From positions 1 to 64,000 of the forward strand of contig NZ_PNLV01000002.1 of assembly GCF_013823285.1 (NCBI RefSeq): a DNA stretch of 64,000 nucleotides, written 5' to 3'. The translations under genes and the position numbers were made by a program. Below are positions 1-6,550 of the stretch, one piece after another. The notes beneath the pieces are model-generated. The model saw nothing but the letters and a program-made list of their open reading frames with translations, ran no database searches and was not told where the DNA came from. This DNA is from Brevundimonas sp. GTDB taxonomy: Bacteria > Pseudomonadota > Alphaproteobacteria > Caulobacterales > Caulobacteraceae. The stretch's first letter is position 1. Every line of letters begins with the position of its first letter.

Positions 1-45
1 GGCTGCTCGCGCACCACGTCCGGAGGATCGGATTCGCCATCTGGC

Positions 46-63
46 CCCCAGCCTTCGCTGGGG
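46..63. repeat. Short hairpin downstream of hfsB-like gene
   Basis: A perfect 7-bp inverted repeat (CCCCAGC / GCTGGGG) with a 4-base loop lies beyond the 3' end of the HfsB-like gene on the minus strand. There is no T-run, so it is not a convincing intrinsic terminator. It may be part of an interspersed palindrome. The rest of bases 1-158 shows nothing I can assign. Confidence 0.3.
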
Positions 64-158
64 TGAGCGGTGCAAAGGGGCGAACACGCCACGACTGTTT
101 TCGCTGAACAATTCCGCCGCCGTTGCACTCCAGTTGCACTGTTTTTCACGCCGACAGT

Positions 159-860
159 CTAACCGAGCACCTTCTTCAGGAACCCCGGCGGCTGGTAGGT
201 GGAGCGGTTCATGACCACCCCGGCGATGCGGCCGCCCACCGCCTCGATCTCGTCGCGCAGGGCGATGGGTTCGGCGGCGCGGGTGGTCTCCGCGGCGACC
301 ACCAGAACGGTGGCGTCCACATAGGGGGCCAGGTTGACGGCCATGTCCGAGCGGTCGGCGGACGGGGCGTCCACCACCACGGTCTCGGCGTGCTTGCGCA
401 TGGCGTCCCAGTAGGCCGCATCGTGCAGGGCCTCGACCCGCTGGCCGGACTTCAGCACCTCGCCCCGAAACCGGGTGATCCATAGCCGGCCGCCGAGGCA
501 GGGCTGGGCGATCAGCAGCCGGGCGGGCGCCACCGGGCGGCCGTCCTTGGCCGTCAGGCGCGGCGACACGGTGAAGAAGCACGAGCCGTCGGGCGAGGCG
601 TAGGCGGTCTTGCCCAGCTTGCCGAAGCGGTCCGGCTGGGCGCCGACGGCCTCCAGCTGCTGCTGGGCGTTCAGGTCGGCGTCCACCAGCCAGACCGGAC
701 GGCGGGCCCGAACGGCGGCCAGGCGGGCGAACTCGCGCGCCACGGCGGAGGTCCCCTCCCCGTGGTTGGCGGCTACGAACTGGATCACGCGGCCGCGATG
801 GCCCGACGCCGGACCCAGCGCCGCCCAAAGTCCCGCCATTTCCGCAGTGAGGTCGACCAT
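159..860 (-). CDS. hfsB: HfsB-like polysaccharide-export P-loop protein (CpsD/BY-kinase fold, degenerate)
   Basis: Predicted 233-residue cytoplasmic protein of the CpsD/CapB-type P-loop family that partners a Wzc-like co-polymerase in capsule or holdfast export. It has a P-loop-like stretch ANHGEGTS (about residues 31-38) in which the Walker A lysine is replaced by threonine, a Walker A'-like VWLVDAD (about 56-62) and a VVVDAPS Walker B-like stretch. No C-terminal tyrosine cluster is seen, so kinase activity is doubtful. The ORF-track start at 1010 reads through a large palindrome. The ATG at 860 (MVDLTAEM) is a better start. It lies downstream of the HfsA-like gene on the same strand, separated by repeats. 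The hfs assignment rests on the HfsA/HfsB/HfsD combination and is an inference. Confidence 0.7.
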   Translation of the reverse strand: MVDLTAEMAGLWAALGPASGHRGRVIQFVAANHGEGTSAVAREFARLAAVRARRPVWLVDADLNAQQQLEAVGAQPDRFGKLGKTAYASPDGSCFFTVSPRLTAKDGRPVAPARLLIAQPCLGGRLWITRFRGEVLKSGQRVEALHDAAYWDAMRKHAETVVVDAPSADRSDMAVNLAPYVDATVLVVAAETTRAAEPIALRDEIEAVGGRIAGVVMNRSTYQPPGFLKKVLG

Positions 861-906
861 CGAATCGTTACGCGCACCTGTTTGGCCGAAGCTATCACAA
901 CCCCCG

Positions 907-967
907 ACCGAAATCGGCTTGGTTGGACGCAGTCCAACCAGGCAGATTTCGGTCCAGTTTAAACTGG
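907..967. repeat. Large inverted repeat plus adjacent 14-bp palindrome between hfsA- and hfsB-like genes
   Basis: Two 22-base arms (907-928 and 932-953) pair at 20 of 22 positions across a 3-base loop. They are followed at once by the perfect palindrome CCAGTTTAAACTGG (954-967). In minus-strand mRNA this would form a long stem between the HfsA-like stop and the HfsB-like start. It could be an attenuator, an mRNA-stability element or a regulator site. Confidence 0.75.
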
Positions 968-1027
968 GAGCCTGATTCACGGCATCGGCGGAAACGCGAA
1001 GCGATTCCACCTCAACCGATCAGGCTC
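968..1027. repeat. Interspersed palindromic element, copy 1
   Basis: Ends in inverted 9-mers GAGCCTGAT (968-976) and ATCAGGCTC (1019-1027). The reverse complement begins GAGCCTGATCGG, like the element at 3327-3367. It sits just beyond the HfsA-like stop codon. It resembles the short palindromic repeats scattered through Caulobacterales intergenic DNA, which is recalled rather than searched. Confidence 0.5.
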
Positions 1028-1039
1028 TCAGGGGAACAC

Positions 1040-2497
1040 TCAGCGGGCCTTCAGGGGGGCCACCGCCAGCACCGGCAGCTCCAGCGTCCGCCCCGCCGAT
1101 CCGGGCGTGGTGAAGCCGGGCCGCAGGAAGATGCGGATCAGCCCGACGCACAGGGCCGTGAACCCGGCGAACAGGATCACCAGCAGCATGCCGGGCATGC
1201 GCAGGCTCGTCCCCCGCGTGGGCGGCGAGGCGCGTTCCACGATGCGGATGTTGTCCGCCCCGCTCCGGGCCAGGGACGTGGCCGCGCGGCTCTGGCTTTC
1301 ACGCAGGGCGAACTCGCGGATGTTGCTGGTCAGCATCTCCCGGTCCGCCGACAGGGTGGCGTTGCGGGACTCCAGCTCCGTCAGCCGCGACTGGCGCGCG
1401 CGCAGGTCGTTCAGCTGGGCCTCCAGCACCGACCGCCGCCCGATCAGGGAGTCCCGCTCGGCGGTCAGCTGGATCCGCTCGGTGTCCAGCGACACCCAGA
1501 TGGGGTTCGGCCCCGTCTGCACGTCGCGCGGCCCCACCGCCGTGCCGGTGTTCACGAAGGCCTGCATCTGGGCGATGCGCTCCTCGATGTCCCGCACTGG
1601 CTGGGAGTCCGGCTGATAGCGCGCCAGCAGGTTCTCGCGCTCGGTGCGCAGCAGCAGCACCTGGTCCTGGGCCGCCACGTTCAGCTGCTGGTTCAGCACG
1701 ATCTCGGCGGGAACCGAGCCCAGTTCCAGCCGCAGCCGGGCCAGCCGGTTCGACACCTGGGCGAGCTGGGCGTCCACCGCCAGCCGCTCGGCGAAGACGG
1801 TCTGGTAGGACGCCCCCAGGCTGTCGCGGGCCGTGTTGAAGTCGCCGATGTCATTGGTGCGCAGGAAGGCTTCATAGGCGCTGTCCGCGTCCAGCAGTTC
1901 ATCCTCGAACACCTCGCGCTGCTCCTGCAGGGCCGGCGTCATGCGGTCCTGGAACACCTCGCGGCGATAGATCAGGTACTGATCCAGCAGGCCGTTCAGA
2001 ACCGCCGCCGCCGTGTCGGCGTCGCGCGCCTCATAGCTCAGCTGGATCACCCCGCTGAGGGGCGCCGTGGACACTTCAAGGTCGCGAATCATGGTGCGCA
2101 GCGCGCTCCGCTCCGCCGCCTCGGCGCTGGCCGCCCGGGACGCCGCCCGTTCGCCCAGCACGGTCTCCACACCCACCGCCTGGATCACCCGGCGCTTCAG
2201 CTCGCTGCTGTTCAGGATGGCCGCCTCGGCCTGGGCGATCTCGTTGACCTGGGGCACATTGGTGCTGTTCCGCTCGGTCCCCACGGTGGGCTGGTAGACG
2301 TACTCCTGCCCCACTGTGGCGACGATCCCGGCCCGGGCCGTGTAGGTCTTGCTGATGGTCGTCAGAATGAGGATGACGCCGAGAATGCAGATGGCCAGGA
2401 ACACGGCGACCATGACCCACAGTTCGCGGAACAGCAGGGCCGCCAGGTCCAGCAACCCGTATCGCGGGCGGGTCGACAGATAGGCGGACGTGCGCAT
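1040..2497 (-). CDS. hfsA: HfsA-like polysaccharide co-polymerase (Wzz/Wzc-type, no kinase domain)
   Basis: Predicted 485-residue inner-membrane polysaccharide co-polymerase that would bridge the cytoplasmic polymerisation step and the outer-membrane exporter. A first transmembrane segment lies near residues 25-47 (LWVMVAVFLAICILG). A long periplasmic region rich in predicted coiled coil follows (repeated Leu/Glu/Arg heptads, about 180-400). A second transmembrane segment lies near the C-terminus (MPGMLLVILFAGFTAL). The C-terminal tyrosine-kinase domain of classical Wzc is absent, and the HfsB-like protein downstream supplies the P-loop part. It is divergent from the HfsD-like lipoprotein gene across about 115 bp that should hold both promoters. 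The holdfast role is inferred from the gene trio, and another exopolysaccharide cannot be excluded. Confidence 0.75.
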   Translation of the reverse strand: MRTSAYLSTRPRYGLLDLAALLFRELWVMVAVFLAICILGVILILTTISKTYTARAGIVATVGQEYVYQPTVGTERNSTNVPQVNEIAQAEAAILNSSELKRRVIQAVGVETVLGERAASRAASAEAAERSALRTMIRDLEVSTAPLSGVIQLSYEARDADTAAAVLNGLLDQYLIYRREVFQDRMTPALQEQREVFEDELLDADSAYEAFLRTNDIGDFNTARDSLGASYQTVFAERLAVDAQLAQVSNRLARLRLELGSVPAEIVLNQQLNVAAQDQVLLLRTERENLLARYQPDSQPVRDIEERIAQMQAFVNTGTAVGPRDVQTGPNPIWVSLDTERIQLTAERDSLIGRRSVLEAQLNDLRARQSRLTELESRNATLSADREMLTSNIREFALRESQSRAATSLARSGADNIRIVERASPPTRGTSLRMPGMLLVILFAGFTALCVGLIRIFLRPGFTTPGSAGRTLELPVLAVAPLKAR

Positions 2498-2612
2498 GAA
2501 CGGCGAATCCCGGCAAACAGGGTTAACAGACCCACAGTTCGCCGTTCCGCGTTAACCATCGGTTACGATTGCAGGGTCAGCCTGACGCCCGAAGCCGCCG
2601 CACGAGTCGTTG

Positions 2613-3329
2613 ATGTCCATGGATCGCCGCCATCTTCTGATCGCCCTGGCCTCCACCGGCGCCCTGGCCGGCTGTTCCGGCGGCGCGGGACTGGGCCGAT
2701 CGGCGCAGACCCCCGGCTTCCCCGACATCGCCTTCGCCGACTGGAGCGACGCCGAGCCGGAGTATCTGATCTATCCCGGCGACGAACTGGACATCCAGAC
2801 GCCCACGGCGCCCGAACTGAACCGGGCGGTGCGCGTGGGCCCCGACGGGCGCATCTCCATGCCGCTGATCGGCCAGGTCATGGCGGCGGACCGCTCCCTG
2901 CCCGAACTGGAGGCGTCGCTGGCGACGGCCTACGCCAGACAGCTGCGCCATCCTATGGTCGAGGTCACCCTGACCCAGGCCGGGCCGCTGAAAGTGTGGG
3001 TGGACGGCGAAGTGCGAACCCCCGGCGTCTACGACATGCCCGGCGACATCGAGGCCTGGCAGGCGATCATCATGGCCGGCGGTTTCCTGCCCACGGGAAG
3101 GCGGTCCCAGGTGGCGCTGGTCCGGCGCGGGCCGGGCAATGTGCGCATGATGCGGGTGGTGGACCTGAGCGGACCGCGCACCACAGCCGTGGCCTTGCGC
3201 CGGTCCGATATCCTGTACGTGCCCCGCACCACCCTGGCGGAGCTGGCGGTGTTCTTCAGCCAGATCCGCGATTCGCTGCCGGTCAGCTTCAGCTATTCGA
3301 TCAACGACAGCGTCTACACACGCTTCTAG
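2613..3329 (+). CDS. hfsD: HfsD-like polysaccharide export outer-membrane lipoprotein (Wza family)
   Basis: Lipoprotein of the Wza/poly-export family, expected to form the outer-membrane channel for holdfast-type polysaccharide. The N-terminus is a lipoprotein signal with lipobox LAGC (MDRRHLLIALASTGALAGC). A poly-export domain follows (YPGDELDIQ, then VGPDGRISMPLIGQV), then one SLBB-like domain (VWVDGEVRTPGVYDMPG). At about 238 residues it is shorter than E. coli Wza and lacks an obvious C-terminal amphipathic helix extension. ATGs at 2613 and 2619 are both possible, and the ORF track starts two codons-worth upstream at a TTG. It is divergently transcribed from the HfsA-like gene. Confidence 0.75.
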   Translation: MSMDRRHLLIALASTGALAGCSGGAGLGRSAQTPGFPDIAFADWSDAEPEYLIYPGDELDIQTPTAPELNRAVRVGPDGRISMPLIGQVMAADRSLPELEASLATAYARQLRHPMVEVTLTQAGPLKVWVDGEVRTPGVYDMPGDIEAWQAIIMAGGFLPTGRRSQVALVRRGPGNVRMMRVVDLSGPRTTAVALRRSDILYVPRTTLAELAVFFSQIRDSLPVSFSYSINDSVYTRF

Positions 3330-3367
3330 AGCCTGATCGCGGTTCTATCCGAAACGATCATGCTCTA
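3327..3367. terminator. Bidirectional terminator-like palindrome (interspersed element, copy 2)
   Basis: Inverted arms TAGAGCCTGATCG (3327-3339) and CGATCATGCTCTA (3355-3367) match at 12 of 13 positions. The outer bases supply the stop codons of the two convergent genes: TAG of the HfsD-like gene on plus and TAG of the SEL1-like gene on minus. It shares the GAGCCTGATCG start with the element at 968-1027. It probably serves as a shared transcription end. Confidence 0.6.
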
Positions 3368-3673
3368 GGCGGCCAGATTGACCACGCCCTGATCGATCCA
3401 GCGGCGCGCGGCGCGCTGGGCTTCGGCCAGATCCTCGCGGTCCATCTCGGCGGACAGTTCCTTGCGATAGGCGCGAGCCTCGATCGAGCCTTTCATGGCG
3501 GCCAGATTGAAGATCATGTGGGCGCTGACCCGATCCATGGGCGCACCGCCCTGACCGGTCGAATACATCATGCCCAGGCGGAACAGGGCGTCTCCGTCCA
3601 TGTCCGGAGTGGGCAGCGGCAGGCCGCTGTCCATGGGGGCTTCACAGTCGTGCGCCAGTTCTTGCGCGATCAT
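3365..3673 (-). CDS. Small SEL1-repeat-like hypothetical protein
   Basis: A 102-residue soluble protein without signal or transmembrane segments. The stretch DALFRLGMMYSTGQGG...DRVSAHMIFNLAAMKGS resembles one SEL1-type helical repeat (A-x-x-x-L-G-x-x-Y-x-x-G-x-G). Such repeats usually mediate protein contacts. The ATG at 3673 was chosen over the GTG at 3676 because AAGGAG lies eight bases ahead of it. Its stop codon is embedded in the palindrome shared with the HfsD-like gene. The function is unknown. Confidence 0.65.
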   Translation of the reverse strand: MIAQELAHDCEAPMDSGLPLPTPDMDGDALFRLGMMYSTGQGGAPMDRVSAHMIFNLAAMKGSIEARAYRKELSAEMDREDLAEAQRAARRWIDQGVVNLAA

Positions 3674-3784
3674 CACCGTATCTCCTTGCGAAGGCCTTTC
3701 TGGCCTCGTCCTGTGACACGATCAAAGACCGGCGCTATTGAAGTTAAAGTTAACGGCGGAGGGCGCGCAAAATCTTTTGTGTAA

Positions 3785-3822
3785 AGGAGTCCTGAATACT
3801 GAAATGCTGATTCAGGACTCCT
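3785..3822. terminator. Perfect 13-bp hairpin downstream of gst
   Basis: Perfect 13-base arms AGGAGTCCTGAAT (3785-3797) and ATTCAGGACTCCT (3810-3822) with a 12-base loop. It lies 23 bases past the GST stop on the minus strand. It is likely a transcription end or mRNA-stabilising hairpin, as no strong U-run follows. Confidence 0.55.
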
Positions 3823-3844
3823 CAATCCGGTTGAAAGGTCTTGT

Positions 3845-4564
3845 TTACCGGGCCCGCTGGCCGAACAGCATCTTTCGCGCCTGCTCGGCCTGTTTTCCCG
3901 CCGCGCCGAGATCGCCGCGCAGGTCGTTTCCGACCGCCCTGCCTGCCTGAACCGCCGGCCGGGCGCCGACCCGCTCCATCCAGGCCTTCAGGTGGGGAAA
4001 GGCCTCCAGGTCCTGTCCTTGCGGCCCGGGCAGGATCCACGGCCAGATGGCCATGTCGGCGATGGAGTAGTCCCCCGCCACATAGTCCCGATCCGCCAGT
4101 CGCGTGTTCAGTACGCCATAGAGCCGGTTGGTCTCGTCGGTGTAGCGACGCACCCCGTAAGCGATCTGACGCTGGTCCTTGATCAGGGCGGGGGCGTACT
4201 GGCGGAAGTGATGGGTCTGGCCCGCCATGGGGCCCAGGCCCCCCACCTGCCAGAAAAGCCACTGGTCCACCTCCGCCCGCGCCCGGATGTCCGTCGGATA
4301 GAATTGACCGGTCTTGTTCGCCAGATACTGCAGGATCGCGCCGGACTCGAAGATCGACAGCGGCTTGCCGTCCGGCCCCTCGGGATCGACCAGGGCCGGC
4401 ATGCGGTTGTTGGGACTGATGGCCAGGAACTCGGGCGTGAACTGCTCACCCGCGCCGATGTTCACCGGCTTGACCACATAGGGCAGACCCATCTCTTCAA
4501 GAGCGATGGAGACCTTCCAGCCATTGGGCGTGGGCCAGTACCAGAGTTCCAGGGGCTTGGTCAT
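3845..4564 (-). CDS. Glutathione S-transferase family protein (YfcG/YghU-like)
   Basis: A 239-residue cytosolic GST. The N-terminal thioredoxin fold contains YWPTPNGWKVSIALEEMGLPY, SPNNRMPALVDP (with the cis-proline) and FESGAILQYLA, the glutathione-binding ES pair. These closely follow the pattern of E. coli YfcG-type disulfide-bond oxidoreductases, which have Thr/Asn rather than Tyr/Ser/Cys at the active position. The helical C-terminal GST domain follows. The start was moved to the ATG at 4564 (MTKPLELW), preceded by GGAAAGGATC. Monocistronic by appearance. Physiological substrate unknown. Confidence 0.85.
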   Translation of the reverse strand: MTKPLELWYWPTPNGWKVSIALEEMGLPYVVKPVNIGAGEQFTPEFLAISPNNRMPALVDPEGPDGKPLSIFESGAILQYLANKTGQFYPTDIRARAEVDQWLFWQVGGLGPMAGQTHHFRQYAPALIKDQRQIAYGVRRYTDETNRLYGVLNTRLADRDYVAGDYSIADMAIWPWILPGPQGQDLEAFPHLKAWMERVGARPAVQAGRAVGNDLRGDLGAAGKQAEQARKMLFGQRAR

Positions 4565-4648
4565 GATGATCCTTTCCAGCGTCACGGTTCGATTTGGGAA
4601 GGAGCGTGCGCCCTCGCAACAGGCGCGCGGAATTAACCTGAACCGCTC

Positions 4649-4668
4649 GTTCAGGGTGAATTCATGTC
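4649..4668 (+). promoter_or_regulatory. Direct-repeat motif upstream of first rcnB gene
   Basis: GTTCAG-N6-TTCATG, with the TTCA cores 11 bp apart, lies 95 bp ahead of the first rcnB-type ATG. The same arrangement occurs 76 bp ahead of the second one (5399-5416). The GTTCAG is also the right arm of the inverted repeat CCTGAAC-N5-GTTCAGG (4637-4655). Direct repeats one helical turn apart suit an OmpR-family regulator, but which one is unknown. Confidence 0.5.
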
Positions 4669-4743
4669 AAGGGCGAGACCTTGGCGACACAGTTAAACGG
4701 CCGCTCGCAAGAAATCCGTCGCGGCCCCTTCGAGAGGATCGCC

Positions 4744-5310
4744 ATGAAAACCCTCGTCAAGGCCGCCGCCGTCGCCATCGGCCTCATCACCGTCTCCGCG
4801 CCCCTGGCCGCCGAGGCCCAGTCGCGTCGCGATGGCCGGGAGTGGCGCCAGGACCGTCGTGAGGACCGACGGGATTACCGCCGCGACAACCGTCAGGACC
4901 AGCGCGAATGGCGCCGTGACCGTCGCGAGGACCGCCGCGACTGGCGCCGTGATAACCGTCAGGACCGCCGCGACTTCCGTCAGGATCGCCGCGCCGATCG
5001 CTGGGAGCGGAGCAATCCCAACTGGTGGCGCGGCCGCCCCGAGTTCCGCGACTATCGCGGCGCCCGCCGGGGGTACTACTACGCCCCCAGCTACGGCTAT
5101 TACCGGGTCGAGCCGCGGTATTATGGCTATCGCTGGCAGCGTGGCCACTCCCTGCCCTACGCCTATCGCAGCTACCATGTGCGTGACCCCTATTTCTACG
5201 GACTGCGGCCGGCGCCGCGGGGGTATCGCTGGGTGCACGCCAATAACGACATCGTCCTGATCGCCCTGGCTACAGGCCTGATCGCGGACATCGTCCTGAA
5301 CGTTTACTGA
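4744..5310 (+). CDS. RcnB-family secreted protein, Arg/Asp-rich
   Basis: A 188-residue exported protein. It has a signal peptide (MKTLVKAAAVAIGLITVSAPLAAEAQ), then about 70 residues of repeated RRDWRRDNRQDRR-type sequence with alternating Arg and Asp. A C-terminal RcnB-like domain follows (APSYGYYRV, YRWQRGHSLPYAYR, YFYGLRPAPRGYRWVHANNDIVLIA). RcnB in E. coli is a periplasmic protein in Ni/Co homeostasis, and the large alphaproteobacterial family is of uncertain function. ATG 4744 follows GAGAGG. It is a tandem paralogue of the next gene, and both share an upstream direct-repeat motif and end in strong terminators. Confidence 0.8.
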   Translation: MKTLVKAAAVAIGLITVSAPLAAEAQSRRDGREWRQDRREDRRDYRRDNRQDQREWRRDRREDRRDWRRDNRQDRRDFRQDRRADRWERSNPNWWRGRPEFRDYRGARRGYYYAPSYGYYRVEPRYYGYRWQRGHSLPYAYRSYHVRDPYFYGLRPAPRGYRWVHANNDIVLIALATGLIADIVLNVY

Positions 5311-5333
5311 TCACCTGCCATCATCGAACGTGG

Positions 5334-5361
5334 AGCCCCGCCACCCGGCGGGGCTTTTTCG
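5334..5361 (+). terminator. Rho-independent terminator after first rcnB gene
   Basis: Perfect 9-bp stem AGCCCCGCC / GGCGGGGCT with a 4-base loop and a T5 run immediately after, 24 bp past the stop codon. Confidence 0.9.
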
Positions 5362-5398
5362 TTTCAGAACAGATACAAGGGCGATAGCTGACAACCAC

Positions 5399-5418
5399 GT
5401 TCAGTTAAGGTTCATGGC
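5399..5418 (+). promoter_or_regulatory. Direct-repeat motif upstream of second rcnB gene
   Basis: GTTCAG-N6-TTCATG followed by GC, the same spacing and core as at 4649-4668. The spacer TTAAGG differs from the GGTGAA of the first copy, so the match is not a simple duplication of the whole promoter. Confidence 0.5.
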
Positions 5419-5474
5419 GAACTGCCCAGTCTTCAATCAACGCCGCCACCCTGGCGGGTACGAGGATGAACAGC

Positions 5475-6476
5475 ATGAAACGCTTCATCGTGGCCACGGC
5501 GATCGCGTCGCTCGTCGTGCCGATCATGGCCAGCGCGGGCGAAGCCTTCGCCCAGGACCGCCGCCCTGACCGCAACAGCGAAATGACCCGTGAACAGACC
5601 CGGCGCCCGGATTCCTCCGGCTCGACCCGCGGCGCAACGCCTCAACGGCAGGAGCGGCAGGAGGCGCGGCAGGAACGCCGCAGTGATCGTCAGGAACGCC
5701 GTGCGGACAGACCGGCGCGCCCTGATCGCCCCCAGACCGACCGCACGCCGCCCCCGCCCCAGACCGGCGGCCCCCGCACGGACCGGCGCGAAGACCGGCA
5801 AGAGCGCCGTGAGGATCGGCGCGGCGACAGACCGAACCGCCCGGACCGTCCCCAGACCGACCGCAGGCCGACCCCGCCTCAGACCGGCGGCCCGCGCACG
5901 GACAGACGAGAAGACCGGCGCGATTGGGACCGGGATCGTCGTCCCAACCCGGACGCCCGGCGCGACGATCGCCGAAATGACCGGTCAGACAGACGCCCGG
6001 ATCGCCGTGACGACCGCTGGGATCGGCGTGACGACCGGCGCGGCGACCGCTGGGACCGTCGTGATGATCGACGGGACGACCGGCGCGAAGCCCGCCGGGA
6101 TCGACGGGAATATCGCGAGTTCCGCCAGCGCTGGAACCGCGACCACTGGCGCCGCGACTGGCAGCGCCGTCAGCAGGCCAACTGGTGGCGTCACCACAGC
6201 TGGTTCCGCGGTTATTCTGGCCTGAGGGTCGGGTTCTACTACGCGCCCAGCTACGGCTACTATCAGGTCCCGCGCCAACATTGGGGCCGCCGCTGGTCCG
6301 AGGGCGACTACCTGCCCAGCGTCTTCTGGCGTTATCAGGTGAATGACTACCGCTTCTACGGCCTGGGTTATCCGCCGGTCGGCACCCGGTGGGTGCACGT
6401 GGACAACCACATCTATCTGATCGACCAGCATGACGGCTACATCATCGAGGTGATCTTCGACGCCTGGAACTGGTAG
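5475..6476 (+). CDS. RcnB-family secreted protein with long Arg/Asp-rich repeats
   Basis: A 333-residue exported paralogue of the preceding gene. It has a signal peptide (MKRFIVATAIASLVVPIMASAGEAFAQ), followed by about 200 residues of low-complexity Arg/Asp/Pro sequence. This includes two copies of a roughly 42-residue unit containing RPDRPQTDR and PPQTGGPRTDRREDR, and WDRRDDRRGDRWDRR repeats. The C-terminal RcnB domain (FYYAPSYGYYQV, YRFYGLGYPPVGTRWVHVDNHIYLI) closely matches its neighbour. The ATG at 5475 was preferred over 5466 because GAGG abuts the latter. The charged region is probably disordered. A metal-related role is only a family inference. Confidence 0.8.
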   Translation: MKRFIVATAIASLVVPIMASAGEAFAQDRRPDRNSEMTREQTRRPDSSGSTRGATPQRQERQEARQERRSDRQERRADRPARPDRPQTDRTPPPPQTGGPRTDRREDRQERREDRRGDRPNRPDRPQTDRRPTPPQTGGPRTDRREDRRDWDRDRRPNPDARRDDRRNDRSDRRPDRRDDRWDRRDDRRGDRWDRRDDRRDDRREARRDRREYREFRQRWNRDHWRRDWQRRQQANWWRHHSWFRGYSGLRVGFYYAPSYGYYQVPRQHWGRRWSEGDYLPSVFWRYQVNDYRFYGLGYPPVGTRWVHVDNHIYLIDQHDGYIIEVIFDAWNW

Positions 6477-6494
6477 ACCCGTTCAGACGAAAAG

Positions 6495-6528
6495 AGGCCC
6501 CGGCGGAGCGATCCACCGGGGCCTTTTT
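6495..6528 (+). terminator. Terminator after second rcnB gene (convergent with gatB)
   Basis: 9-bp stem AGGCCCCGG / CCGGGGCCT with a 12-base loop, followed by TTTTT. It is 18 bp past the stop codon and 22 bp before the gatB stop on the opposite strand. Confidence 0.88.
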
Positions 6529-6550
6529 CATTGTGCGAAGGTGTGGGGGC

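Noticed and set aside
2498-2612. Riboswitch in the divergent hfsA/hfsD gap
   Set aside because: No conserved aptamer-like core or terminator/antiterminator pairing was seen. The gap is explained by two promoters.
923-3784. 953-residue plus-strand ORF across the hfs region
   Set aside because: It is antisense to the HfsA-like gene and out of frame with the HfsD-like gene. It is rich in Arg/Gly/Gln/His, typical of GC-rich shadow frames, and has no domain pattern.
5640-6110. Possible CRISPR-like repeats
   Set aside because: The repeats are in-frame Arg/Asp codons inside an exported RcnB-family protein, with no regular spacers.
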